Source of the DNA: an uncultured Lachnospira sp.
Lineage (GTDB): Bacteria; Bacillota; Clostridia; Lachnospirales; Lachnospiraceae
Length of the DNA: 13,724 bases
Assembly (NCBI GenBank): GCA_947169835.1
Contig: CAMVRH010000011.1
Location: forward strand, 1 to 13,724
Reading direction: 5' to 3'
Shown here: in pieces, positions 1-7,311 of the stretch
Numbering within the stretch: position 1 is the stretch's first letter
Layout: every line of letters begins with the position of its first letter
Notes under the pieces: model-generated
What the model was told of the DNA's origin: nothing
Databases searched by the model: none
What the model saw: only the letters and a program-made list of their open reading frames with translations
Made by a program: the position numbers and the translations under genes

Positions 1-2039
1 ACATATCTTAGTTTTGGAGTCTTGCCTGCTTCAGACTCTCCAGCAGTATAGCTAACACTAATAGTTCCTGTGTATGAATGACCATCTTGCAAACCAGCAC
101 CGCCCTGGGCAACTGTTTTGCTTAGGTAATTCTTTAGAGTTGCTTTGTTCCAATAGAATGGCTCGCCTACTGCCACTAGTTTAGGCTTGATAGATGTGCC
201 TGATACGCCACTTCCATCTACCTTGTACCACATATCACCATATAGACCCTGATCTCCATCTGAAAGATCTGTGTCTGGCTGATAATCTGCATATAGTGTC
301 CAAGGGCTGCCTGAAGGTGTGACATCCTGGTTAGGTTTAACCTTATGCCATCCATCATCTACTTGAGTGAAAGTTACACTCTTAACAGTTAGTTCAGAAT
401 CTGCAACTAACTCGTCAAATAAGAATTTAAGATTTGCATCGCTTCCGTCAAAGACGAACTCTTGTAGTGAAAGAGTATTATCGCCTTTTGCTAAATCAAA
501 TGCTTGCTCTGTTCCACCAAATGGTGTAACAAATAGCTTTGTATCATTGTCATATGCGTCTGTTAATGTAGCTTCTGAAGCATTTACTACTATACTAGCA
601 GTATATCTTTCATCTTCTTCTAGAATTGTTCTAATATTACCTGTTTGAGAAGTTCCATCAGCTTTGTTAACAGTAGCTTTGTAGTTTCCTGTTAAATCTG
701 CGCTCATCCACCACCATCTCTGTGCTGGGTCCGTAATTCTAGCGCCCTGTGGAGTTCTCTCTGCTTCCCCAATAGCTCCTGCCATCTTAAATGTTATTCT
801 TGCAGGATCGTTTGTAGCAACAGCTGTATCGTGTTTATATCTGATATCTCCGTATGATGAAGAATTATCATTATTTACTGATGTACTCCAATTAGAGTTT
901 GAAATAGCTGAGTCTATAGCAAATGGTGCTTTAGTCCAACCATCATAAATACTATTAAATACAATACTCTTAATGTAGAATTCAGCGTTTTGTGGCATTT
1001 CTACATAATCAAATTGGATATTATCATTATCTGCTGGGTTGTATTTGAATTTATTAATAGTAATTTCATTATCACCCGCAGTTAATGGAACATCATACTG
1101 ATGGCCAAATGCAACTATTCTAATAGTATGACTACCTGATGTGGCTGTATCAGTATTGATTACGATTTTACCTGTATATGATGAACCGTTATCTAGTCCA
1201 AGAGTAGTACCGTAACCCATTAGTGATGCTGAATCCCACCACCAATCGTTCTTGTTTGAGCCATCTACATAGTCTTTCTTCAAATGCATTCTACTAATGT
1301 CAGAAACTTGTTTAGAAGAATCCATCTTGTAGTATTGATTACCCCATGCAGTAGATGCATTGTTATTTGATCTTAGAGTCCATGGTGATCCTGCCTCTGG
1401 TACAAATGGAGTATCGTCAAATGGACATCTCTGCCAATTATATAGGTTAGTTGTTGTTTCTTTTGGTGTAAAAGTAATACTTTCAATTTCGAAACCACCA
1501 ACCTGTGCACCAGCTGCTCCACCTTGTCCGTTATTACCATATCCAATAGCTAACACAAAATTAGCAGTGCCTGGTGTGACATCAGCTGTATATGTTAGTT
1601 CAGCGCCTTTACTTAGAGTTTTACTAGTAGGCGCCATATCAGCAGTACCACCAGTAGTTCTAATATTAAGCGTTGTGGCTTGGGTTGTAGTATAGCTGCT
1701 AGGTGCTTTAACATTGATAGTCATTGCGTATGATGTGCCTGCTGTCAAACCATACACAGACTTCAAGTCTCTTACTTTCCAGTAAGCACCGTCCCAACCA
1801 TAAACATCGTGTGAATAAATGAAGCCATCTACTTTACTAGCATCATTGTATGATGCAGCCTCATTATTCCACTGGTTTTGGACGATTGTGTAAATCCATT
1901 GTCCAACCGTAGTTTCAGTGCCGATGACACAAGAGTTAGCCTGTGCAGCATCGACTTTGGACGGTGTGAACGTAATTCCAGTTACCGTCATCGCAACCGC
2001 CGCAACGATTGCAATCAGTCTTTTCAAGTTCTTTTTCAT
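1..2039 (-). CDS. Large secreted protein of tandem CBM-like beta-sandwich modules (3' end off window)
   Basis: The reading frame is open from an ATG at 2039-2037 to the window edge, giving 679 complete codons with no stop, so the C-terminus is missing. The start has a strong SD (GAAAGGAG at 2048-2055). Residues 1-34 are a signal peptide (lysine-rich start, hydrophobic core 8-25, cleavage near VDA or AQA). The rest is four related modules: about 45-192, 200-363, 365-558 and 560 onward. Each has an aromatic cluster near its middle (AYWKV, DWWWD, RWWWM, FYWNK). Modules one, two and four follow this with a G-L-x-x-G-x-S-Y segment; the third has a degenerate version ending R-Y-T. The three complete modules end with a strand like FEIESITF, FYIKSIVF or LTVKSVTF. 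This looks like repeated jelly-roll carbohydrate-binding modules, but I cannot assign a named CBM family. No catalytic domain is visible; one could lie in the missing part. A GH16 beta-glucanase nearby makes glucan binding plausible (inference). Alternatives are an adhesin or a multi-module glycosidase. Confidence 0.8.
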   Translation of the reverse strand, partial: MKKNLKRLIAIVAAVAMTVTGITFTPSKVDAAQANSCVIGTETTVGQWIYTIVQNQWNNEAASYNDASKVDGFIYSHDVYGWDGAYWKVRDLKSVYGLTAGTSYAMTINVKAPSSYTTTQATTLNIRTTGGTADMAPTSKTLSKGAELTYTADVTPGTANFVLAIGYGNNGQGGAAGAQVGGFEIESITFTPKETTTNLYNWQRCPFDDTPFVPEAGSPWTLRSNNNASTAWGNQYYKMDSSKQVSDISRMHLKKDYVDGSNKNDWWWDSASLMGYGTTLGLDNGSSYTGKIVINTDTATSGSHTIRIVAFGHQYDVPLTAGDNEITINKFKYNPADNDNIQFDYVEMPQNAEFYIKSIVFNSIYDGWTKAPFAIDSAISNSNWSTSVNNDNSSSYGDIRYKHDTAVATNDPARITFKMAGAIGEAERTPQGARITDPAQRWWWMSADLTGNYKATVNKADGTSQTGNIRTILEEDERYTASIVVNASEATLTDAYDNDTKLFVTPFGGTEQAFDLAKGDNTLSLQEFVFDGSDANLKFLFDELVADSELTVKSVTFTQVDDGWHKVKPNQDVTPSGSPWTLYADYQPDTDLSDGDQGLYGDMWYKVDGSGVSGTSIKPKLVAVGEPFYWNKATLKNYLSKTVAQGGAGLQDGHSYTGTISVSYTAGESEAGKTPKLRY

Positions 2040-2047
2040 CTCATTTT

Positions 2048-2055
2048 CTCCTTTC
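2048..2055 (-). promoter_or_regulatory. Shine-Dalgarno of the CBM-like gene
   Basis: The minus strand reads GAAAGGAG, 8 nt before the ATG at 2039-2037. It fixes the start of the secreted modular protein, whose first codons encode a clear signal peptide. Confidence 0.75.
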
Positions 2056-2072
2056 AAGTAAAGAACAATTCT

Positions 2073-2120
2073 GTCCCAAAAAGGGCCATAGTAACACCAT
2101 TTGGGCGCACTAGGCCCAAT
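2073..2120 (-). promoter_or_regulatory. Structured 5' leader with terminator-like and competing hairpins
   Basis: On the minus strand GGGCCTAGT (2109-2117) pairs with ACTA-T-GGCCC (2083-2092). An inner CGCC/GGTG stem closes a CAAAT loop, and five T follow (2078-2082), as in an intrinsic terminator. A second pairing, TTGGGC (2114-2119) with GCCCAA (2101-2106), would disrupt that stem. A third, CCCAAA (2100-2105) with TTTGGG (2075-2080), would tie the loop to downstream sequence as a pseudoknot. The complementarity is seen directly. That the leader is an attenuator or riboswitch is inference. It matches no riboswitch class I recognise. It could instead be a 5' mRNA-stabilising hairpin or a DNA operator. 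Confidence 0.4.
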
Positions 2121-2130
2121 GATACATATT

Positions 2131-2150
2131 ATTGTACCTTATATCTTATA
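2131..2150 (-). promoter_or_regulatory. Possible promoter region of the CBM-like gene
   Basis: The minus strand carries two -10-like hexamers, TATAAG (2145-2150) and TACAAT (2131-2136), about 95-110 nt before the start codon. No convincing -35 element stands at the right spacing (best CTTACA, 16 nt upstream of TATAAG). A start site here would place the structured leader at the very 5' end of the transcript. The assignment is tentative. Confidence 0.3.
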
Positions 2151-2231
2151 ATAGTATACTTTTTTATGTAAGTGCATATATTTTAGGACGGTATGGTTTT
2201 TAGTTTCAACGCGCTAAAGCGGTACAAACAC

Positions 2232-2272
2232 AAAAAATCTCGTTGTCTGGTGATTTGACAACGAGATTTTTT
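2232..2272 (-). terminator. Strong bidirectional intrinsic terminator
   Basis: A perfect 16-bp inverted repeat (2232-2247 with 2257-2272) has a 9-nt loop. Its outer six pairs are A:T, so a run of six T follows the stem on either strand. It begins 14 bp past the stop codon of the transglutaminase-like gene and closes that operon. It separates the operon from the CBM-like gene, which must be transcribed on its own. Confidence 0.9.
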
Positions 2273-2286
2273 GATAATTATCTATT

Positions 2287-3456
2287 TTATTGAATTACTT
2301 TAACAACTGACCACTTGGTATAATACTTTTTACTTCCAATCTTCTTGCGAGCTCTAAACTTTACATAGTATATAACACCATTCTTTATGCCCTTAAACTT
2401 GTATTTAGTCTTTTTAGTGTTTTTCACCACAGTATATTTCTTTTTAAATGTATTAACTGTTGAATACTTGATCTGATATGTAGCGTTCTTAATCTTTTTA
2501 AACTTAGCTTGCTTTCTAGAAATACTAGTGAATTTAGGCTTTTTGTTCTTGAAGTTTGCAATCTTTGTCTTTTTACAAGCTTTTGCTACAGTTTTTTTGC
2601 TGTATCCCTTTGCAGCCATTGGATATTTATAATAGAAAGAATAGCTATTATACTCCTTCCATCTAGAGTGTCCTTTGAAGGAGTCGCCCTTTAAAAAGTA
2701 TTCATAGTCCTTCTTCGCATGAGTCAAAGTAGAATCCCATGTAGAATCAACATTGTAATAGTAGTTTCCAAGTTTAACAATGTTCCAGCCGTGACTTGTT
2801 TTGCTAAATGTAGAATTACCAGCAATCACTCTAGAAGATATGCCTAGTGTTCTGTAGAATTTATATAGAAGTGTTGCATATCCTTGGCATACTGCTTTCT
2901 TTCCTATTAATGCTTGGTATGCTGAATAATACTTAGTATCATCTGATGATGCATTCTTTGCATAAGATACATTCTCGCATACGTAATCATATACTTTCTT
3001 TATTTTGTCGTATGTAGATGTCTTTTTAGTAAATTTGAAATCCTTTATTACACTATTCACTTTTTTGTCTAGAGTATTTCTCTGCTTAACTGTAGTTAAG
3101 TACTCTATATTAAGTATGAATGTATAATAATAGTAGGAACCTGATTTAACTGCAGAATAATCTGTGGCAGTCTCATCCACATCCCATCTCATAAAATCGC
3201 CTTGATTAGGATTGGCAGTTTCCGCATATATTACTCTCTCTAATTTTTCAAAAAGACTTTGTGGATCTGCGCTTTTACTCTTGATTTTTGCTACTACCCT
3301 AGATTTATGCTCATATACTTTGTCGCGCGCTTCTACTCCCGCCTGTTTATATGACTTGTATGAAGCTTTGTTAATGGCCGCTTCAGTATTGATAGCAGGT
3401 GCCGCTGGCAGCAACATAACAAGCATTAAACTGAAGGCTACTATTTTCTTAAACAT
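2287..3456 (-). CDS. Secreted transglutaminase-like (papain-fold) protein with Fn3-like tail
   Basis: This is a 389-residue exported protein. Residues 1-27 are a signal peptide (lysines then MLVMLLPAAP). The transglutaminase-like core spans about 150-265 and has all three expected catalytic residues: Cys190 in AVCQGYA, His222 in SHGWNIV and Asp237 in NVDSTWD. Transglutaminase-like domains in secreted bacterial proteins act as proteases, peptide or amide hydrolases, or crosslinkers; the substrate cannot be read from sequence. Residues about 305-389 form a very lysine-rich beta domain resembling Fn3. It clearly resembles the C-terminus of the GH16 enzyme in the same operon (both have KNTKK, then YVK or WVK, RA, KK, and KWS near the end). 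The SD (AAGGGG) is just upstream of the ATG. It is the last gene of the predicted operon, 72 bp after the TPR protein gene, with a terminator downstream. No sortase or lipobox motif is seen, so retention may rely on the basic tail (inference). Confidence 0.85.
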   Translation of the reverse strand: MFKKIVAFSLMLVMLLPAAPAINTEAAINKASYKSYKQAGVEARDKVYEHKSRVVAKIKSKSADPQSLFEKLERVIYAETANPNQGDFMRWDVDETATDYSAVKSGSYYYYTFILNIEYLTTVKQRNTLDKKVNSVIKDFKFTKKTSTYDKIKKVYDYVCENVSYAKNASSDDTKYYSAYQALIGKKAVCQGYATLLYKFYRTLGISSRVIAGNSTFSKTSHGWNIVKLGNYYYNVDSTWDSTLTHAKKDYEYFLKGDSFKGHSRWKEYNSYSFYYKYPMAAKGYSKKTVAKACKKTKIANFKNKKPKFTSISRKQAKFKKIKNATYQIKYSTVNTFKKKYTVVKNTKKTKYKFKGIKNGVIYYVKFRARKKIGSKKYYTKWSVVKVIQ

Positions 3457-3485
3457 ATTTTCCCCTTTTTATCTATAACAATTTT

Positions 3486-3517
3486 TGAAGCTCTTCGAAT
3501 AATTTCAAAGAGCTTCA
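3486..3517 (-). other. Intercistronic hairpin between TPR and transglutaminase genes
   Basis: A 10-bp inverted repeat (3486-3495 with 3508-3517, arms TGAAGCTCTT and AAGAGCTTCA) encloses a 12-nt loop. On the minus strand, the direction of both genes, it is followed by A-rich rather than T-rich sequence. It is therefore a poor terminator there and more likely an mRNA processing or stabilising hairpin. Its T-rich side faces the plus strand, where no gene is seen. Confidence 0.45.
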
Positions 3518-3528
3518 TTTTATTGTTA

Positions 3529-5334
3529 TTATTTCTTTACTTTTCTCTTATACTTAGATTTGAATTTTTCTCCACCATATTTCCATATTCTTACCATCTT
3601 GTTTGGTACTTTCTTGTTATATGTGAATTTCTGGTCGTCATACTTCTTAAGTTTGAAGTGAATATGACTTGGAGTAACTTCTATCTGTGTCACACGATTC
3701 TTATCGCTAATAATAGTGTTGAAGCCCAACTTCTTATTATTCATGTCCTTAATCCATAGACACATTTTACCTTTATACAAAACTTCTTTGATATAAATGC
3801 GATAAGTTTTCTTCTTGCCTTTAACTTTGCCGTGATGTTTCCAAAGTCCTAGCCAACTTTTAACCTTGCGGTCGAATTTATACATCTTATCGTTAAGTCT
3901 TGCTGCTTTTGGATAAGCCTTACCTATCTTGCCTAGCAATTCGCATGCTGCGGCTATATTTCCTTTGCCGGCTAATGCTTTTGCCTTATTGTAAATAGAT
4001 ACGTTCAAGTTTGGCTCGTTTGTTAACTTAGCAACCTTGTTGTAAACCTCAAGACCTTTTTTGTACTTTTCTTTGCCTATCAAGTATTTAGCATATTCAT
4101 AGCCATACTTTGCATACTGTTGTTTGTATGCGTTAGGATCTTTTGAATAAATATTCTGGATTGAATCCCAAGCATCCTTGTAATTTCCTTTCACAAATGA
4201 TACCTGTGCAAAACCAGCACTTGCCTTATTTGCTAAGTTGATATCTGATGCAGAGTCAGCGCTCTTTTTGAAGTAGTTGTAAGCATCATCTATCTTATTT
4301 TCCTTCAACGCTTCCTCGCCTCTGTAGTAATCTAGGAATGAGTTGGCAACCTCGCCGTACTCTGAATTAGAATCTGCATCATAGGCTTTTTGGAAATTCT
4401 TTTTAGCTTTTTCCTCGTCGCCCTTCTTTAGGTAGTCAACTCCAATATTGTAATAGCATTCTGCTTCATAGTCTTCGCTCTTCAAGAATCCGTTTAAATC
4501 GTCAAATTCCTTAGCAGCCTGCACATACTTTTCATCTTTTAATAATTTCTTTGCTTTTCCATATTGGATGTTAGGGATAAAGAATGAAACCACCGATAGT
4601 ACAATCAAAATAACGACTGCAAGTACTACTCCCATCGCTATTTTGAATCTCTTCTTAACAACAACCTCACGCTTTTTGATAGAGTCTTCTCTGCTCTTCT
4701 TTCTGTCTTCGTTCTGCTTTGCAGCTTCGAACTTTTTGTAAGCATCATTTAGTCTATCATCAGAATCTTTGTACCAGTGAATCTTTTCTAGTATTGTGAT
4801 ACCTTCTGAAATATGCTCAGAGTCATCAGACTGCACATAGTTAAGTGCCGCCTTGTAAGCATCCTCGTACTCTTTAAGTTTTTCCTCGGCAAATTCCTCA
4901 ATATCTTCAATGTCGCCTTCTGGCTCCAAGATAGCATCCGCCTTCTCCCAAACGCGGCCATCTTCAAAGACAACTCTATCCAAGCGAACTTTAAAATCGT
5001 TCGCGTCTTTGTTATCGATAGTAAGCTTTGCCACGCCTTTTGTAGATAGGTACTTCTGACCAAGGGCTTTGTATGAATGCTCAATCTCATCTACATTGCC
5101 TTCAGGATCTTTCGCGATTACTGTTAGATACACATCTCTGATTTCTTCTGGGAAAATATTGGTAAACTTAAGATTAACTCTGTTTTTATTGCTTACCTTG
5201 TCATTTTCCAAAACACCTTTTTCCACGATGATTGGTGAACCATGTGTCCAAAGATTCTTTTCGAATTCTTGCAGAGTAGTATATCTACCCTCGTCTACTT
5301 CTTTTTTTGAATTAGATTCTTTCTTATCACTCAT
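3529..5334 (-). CDS. Bitopic TPR-repeat membrane protein
   Basis: This 601-residue protein has no signal peptide. A single membrane segment lies at about 231-253, preceded by the basic stretch KKREVVVKKRF. By the positive-inside rule the first 230 residues are cytoplasmic and the rest is outside. The cytoplasmic part holds a beta-rich domain (about 25-135, with W-T-H-G-S-P-I at its start) and then a charged helical segment (about 140-228). Outside lie about six TPR-like helical pairs (258-480) with the usual pattern of small and aromatic residues (for example Y-N-I-G-V-D-Y-L-K-K-G-D). A basic beta-rich domain (about 493-585) opens with WLGLWKHHGKV. I do not recognise a named family for the whole protein. 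It sits 22 bp after the GH16 gene and 72 bp before the transglutaminase gene, so co-expression is likely. A scaffold or sensor that organises the two secreted partners is an inference. An AGGA-type SD precedes the ATG. Confidence 0.8.
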   Translation of the reverse strand: MSDKKESNSKKEVDEGRYTTLQEFEKNLWTHGSPIIVEKGVLENDKVSNKNRVNLKFTNIFPEEIRDVYLTVIAKDPEGNVDEIEHSYKALGQKYLSTKGVAKLTIDNKDANDFKVRLDRVVFEDGRVWEKADAILEPEGDIEDIEEFAEEKLKEYEDAYKAALNYVQSDDSEHISEGITILEKIHWYKDSDDRLNDAYKKFEAAKQNEDRKKSREDSIKKREVVVKKRFKIAMGVVLAVVILIVLSVVSFFIPNIQYGKAKKLLKDEKYVQAAKEFDDLNGFLKSEDYEAECYYNIGVDYLKKGDEEKAKKNFQKAYDADSNSEYGEVANSFLDYYRGEEALKENKIDDAYNYFKKSADSASDINLANKASAGFAQVSFVKGNYKDAWDSIQNIYSKDPNAYKQQYAKYGYEYAKYLIGKEKYKKGLEVYNKVAKLTNEPNLNVSIYNKAKALAGKGNIAAACELLGKIGKAYPKAARLNDKMYKFDRKVKSWLGLWKHHGKVKGKKKTYRIYIKEVLYKGKMCLWIKDMNNKKLGFNTIISDKNRVTQIEVTPSHIHFKLKKYDDQKFTYNKKVPNKMVRIWKYGGEKFKSKYKRKVKK

Positions 5335-5356
5335 TTTTCCTAAACTTCCTTAAAAA

Positions 5357-6562
5357 TTATTTTTTAACTTTTTTGCTCTTCTTAGCACTCCACTTACCGT
5401 AAAGTTTTGCGCCGTTAACTTTCTTATAAGCTCTAGCCTTAACCCAATACTTTGTATTTTTGTCTAGGCCTTTAATTGTAAATTTTGGTTTCTTTGTATT
5501 CTTCTGCTCGTAACCGTCAAAGGATTTGCTGTCACACCATCTTACCTGGTATCCTGCTGCCCCTTTAATCTTTTTAAGTTTTACGATTAGTTTTCTTTTC
5601 TTCTTATATTTAAGTGATTTAATCTTTGCCTTTGCTGGTTTAGATACTGTAGTTGGTTTTACTGTGGTTGGTTTTACTGTAGGAGTAACTGGTTTGTTTA
5701 CATAGTGACGAACATAGTCAACATACATGTTAACATTCAAATCAGTTCTTGGATTATCACCATGTGTTAGGTTTCCGCCAACTGCTACATTTAATAGTAG
5801 ATAATGATCATCGTTCAATACTGAACGTTTTCCATAAATACCTTTCTGCCATGTATAGCCATCCTTTGCAGACCAAGCATCTACATTTCCATCTGCTGTA
5901 GTAGCAAATCCTATTACTTCTCTATCTAGGTAAAAAGCAATGTGTGTTCCATCTCTGTAAACTCCGTATGTATGGAACTCTGTTTTATCAGGAACATTTT
6001 TTTGATAATAATTATATAAGTCTGTATTGGTCTCTGTTGGGTAGTGAATAGTTGCTTGAGATATTGCTTGCATATTGAAAGATTCCATAATATCAATTTC
6101 ACCACAACCAGGCCATGTTTTTCCGTTTGTTCCTAGCATCCAAAATGCTGGCCAAATACCATGCGCAGAAGGAATACGAATTCTTGCCTCTGTATATCCA
6201 TATCCTAAATGAATTCTATCCTTACTCCAAATTCTTCCAGATGAAAAATTATATGTAGTATCTCCAACTTTTCCTGCATTAGGTTCATATTTGGCATTGA
6301 TAATCAAATTTCCGTCTGAAACACTTATGTTGTTATCTTTATAGAATTCTTTCTCATTGTTGCCCCATTCCCAGACGCCATACATACTTCCATTGCCTCT
6401 TTGTGGAGCCCACCATGAACTTAATGAATCTCCATCAAATTCATCTGACCAACTCACGTTAAATTTACTCTCTTCAATTTTATCTGGAAAATCGGCCATT
6501 ACAACTGCACTCATTCCAAGAGTAAATGTTAATGTTGCTACCAATAATAGTAATTTTTTCAT
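5357..6562 (-). CDS. Secreted GH16 endo-beta-1,3(4)-glucanase (laminarinase-like) with Fn3-like domain
   Basis: This 401-residue exported enzyme is predicted to hydrolyse internal beta-1,3 or mixed beta-1,3/1,4 glucan bonds. Residues 1-23 are a signal peptide ending VMA. The GH16 domain covers about 35-290: it opens with WSDEFDG and has GHxxFxW-like features (GIWPAFWMLG, 135-144). The active-site strand is GEIDIMES, giving nucleophile Glu155, Asp157 and acid/base Glu160. The extra Met (E-I-D-I-M-E) is the beta-bulge form typical of laminarinases, not the EIDIEF form of true lichenases. A Thr/Pro/Lys linker (290-310) joins a lysine-rich Fn3-like domain (311-401), related to the tail of the transglutaminase-like protein two genes downstream. 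AAGGAGG (6571-6577) is a strong SD. It is the first gene of the predicted GH16-TPR-transglutaminase operon. Exact substrate specificity cannot be settled from sequence. Confidence 0.92.
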   Translation of the reverse strand: MKKLLLLVATLTFTLGMSAVVMADFPDKIEESKFNVSWSDEFDGDSLSSWWAPQRGNGSMYGVWEWGNNEKEFYKDNNISVSDGNLIINAKYEPNAGKVGDTTYNFSSGRIWSKDRIHLGYGYTEARIRIPSAHGIWPAFWMLGTNGKTWPGCGEIDIMESFNMQAISQATIHYPTETNTDLYNYYQKNVPDKTEFHTYGVYRDGTHIAFYLDREVIGFATTADGNVDAWSAKDGYTWQKGIYGKRSVLNDDHYLLLNVAVGGNLTHGDNPRTDLNVNMYVDYVRHYVNKPVTPTVKPTTVKPTTVSKPAKAKIKSLKYKKKRKLIVKLKKIKGAAGYQVRWCDSKSFDGYEQKNTKKPKFTIKGLDKNTKYWVKARAYKKVNGAKLYGKWSAKKSKKVKK

Positions 6563-6604
6563 ATAGGTATCCTCCTTGCTTTAAGTCCGTCCTCACAATT
6601 TCCT

Positions 6605-6636
6605 ATATATATTGTAAATAACAATGTTTATGAAAA
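6605..6636 (-). promoter_or_regulatory. Possible promoter of the GH16 operon
   Basis: The 78-bp gap between thrH and the GH16 gene contains -10-like hexamers on the minus strand (TATATA at 6605-6610, TACAAT at 6611-6616). A weak -35-like TTCATA lies 17 bp upstream of TATATA. The inverted repeat ATTGT-AAATA-ACAAT (6611-6625) overlaps this area and could be an operator. No terminator follows thrH, so read-through from thrH is also possible. Confidence 0.3.
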
Positions 6637-6640
6637 TATG

Positions 6641-7246
6641 CTATTTATCAAGTTCTTTTTTGATTGCTTCAAAGAAACTGTCGTAGTCTTCGAAGGCCTC
6701 GTACTGTGGATAGTCTTTCTTTAGCTGATCTGTAGTTCTAAATAAGAACCCTGCCTTGCTAGCTAGTATCATATCGATATCATTATAACTATCGCCTGCT
6801 GCTATAGTCTCAAATCCCACAGACTGTAGAGCCTTTACTGTTGATAGTTTAGACTTCTCACATCTCATCTTGTGGCTTAAAATCTTTCCATCTTCTGCCA
6901 CCTCCAATGAATTACAGAAAAGTGTAGGATATCCTAGTTTTTTCATAAGTGGCTTTGCAAACTGTGTAAAAGTATCACTTATGATGATTACCTGTGTGAT
7001 TTCCTTTAGCTTTTCTAGGAATTCTTTGGCGCCGTCTAATGGGTCGATTCCCTCTATTACTTCTTGGATTTCTTTTAATCCAAGTCCATGTTCATTCAAT
7101 ATATTTATACGGTACTGCATAAGCTTGTCATAATCAGGCTCGTCTCTAGTTGTGCGCTTAAGTTCCTCAATACCTGTATGCTCAGCAAAAGTAATCCAGA
7201 TTTCTGGAACTAATACTCCCTCTAAGTCTAAACATACTACATCCAT
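6641..7246 (-). CDS. thrH: ThrH-type HAD phosphatase (phosphoserine phosphatase / homoserine phosphotransferase)
   Basis: This 201-residue cytoplasmic HAD-superfamily enzyme resembles the Pseudomonas ThrH family. That family dephosphorylates phosphoserine and can transfer phosphate to homoserine, linking serine and threonine synthesis. Motif I is DLEGVL (nucleophile Asp7, Glu9 in place of the usual second Asp, a ThrH trait). The start continues VPEIWITFAEHTGI, motif II is Ser90 in IIISDT, and motif IV is GDSYND (151-156). I chose the ATG at 7246-7244 because the family begins exactly at this position and AGGAGT stands 4 nt upstream. A longer frame back to 7396 would add 50 residues that match nothing and would cover the promoter. 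It is divergent from the ATPase gene and has an approximately 80-nt structured leader. Which activity dominates in this organism cannot be told. Confidence 0.9.
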   Translation of the reverse strand: MDVVCLDLEGVLVPEIWITFAEHTGIEELKRTTRDEPDYDKLMQYRINILNEHGLGLKEIQEVIEGIDPLDGAKEFLEKLKEITQVIIISDTFTQFAKPLMKKLGYPTLFCNSLEVAEDGKILSHKMRCEKSKLSTVKALQSVGFETIAAGDSYNDIDMILASKAGFLFRTTDQLKKDYPQYEAFEDYDSFFEAIKKELDK

Positions 7247-7250
7247 TGTT

Positions 7251-7256
7251 ACTCCT
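7251..7256 (-). promoter_or_regulatory. Shine-Dalgarno that fixes the thrH start
   Basis: The minus strand reads AGGAGT, 4 nt before the ATG at 7246-7244. It supports the 201-residue ThrH and argues against the longer upstream frame. Confidence 0.7.
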
Positions 7257-7260
7257 ATCC

Positions 7261-7311
7261 GCTTTAAGGTAATTTTGCACAAAATTAATACACTTATCTT
7301 AAAGCATAAGT
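7261..7311 (-). promoter_or_regulatory. Candidate pseudoknotted leader RNA of thrH
   Basis: On the minus strand ACTTAT (7306-7311) and ATAAGT (7292-7297) form a 6-bp hairpin whose 8-nt loop is GCTTTAAG (7298-7305). The whole loop is complementary to CTTAAAGC (7261-7268) downstream, so an H-type pseudoknot can form. Between them TAATTTT and AAAATTA (7281-7287 and 7270-7276) make a 7-bp hairpin with loop GTGC. The last pseudoknot strand ends 4 nt before AGGAGT, the layout of compact translational riboswitches such as SAM-II and preQ1. The pairings are visible directly. Regulation is inferred, and the AT-rich composition raises the chance of coincidence. I do not recognise a known class. Confidence 0.4.

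Noticed and set aside
367..2171. Plus-strand open frames of 93-111 codons across the CBM-like gene
   Set aside because: They lie opposite a continuous minus-strand frame with a signal peptide, SD and repeated modules. Their own products are low-complexity and lack SDs.
3486..3517. Hairpin as terminator of the TPR gene
   Set aside because: The strand that would be transcribed has A-rich rather than T-rich sequence after the stem. It is listed only as an intercistronic hairpin.
6561..6608. Long-range stem ATATAGG/CCTATAT that would hide the GH16 start codon
   Set aside because: The 5' arm overlaps the likely -10 region and may not be transcribed; the loop is 34 nt and the arms are AT-rich.
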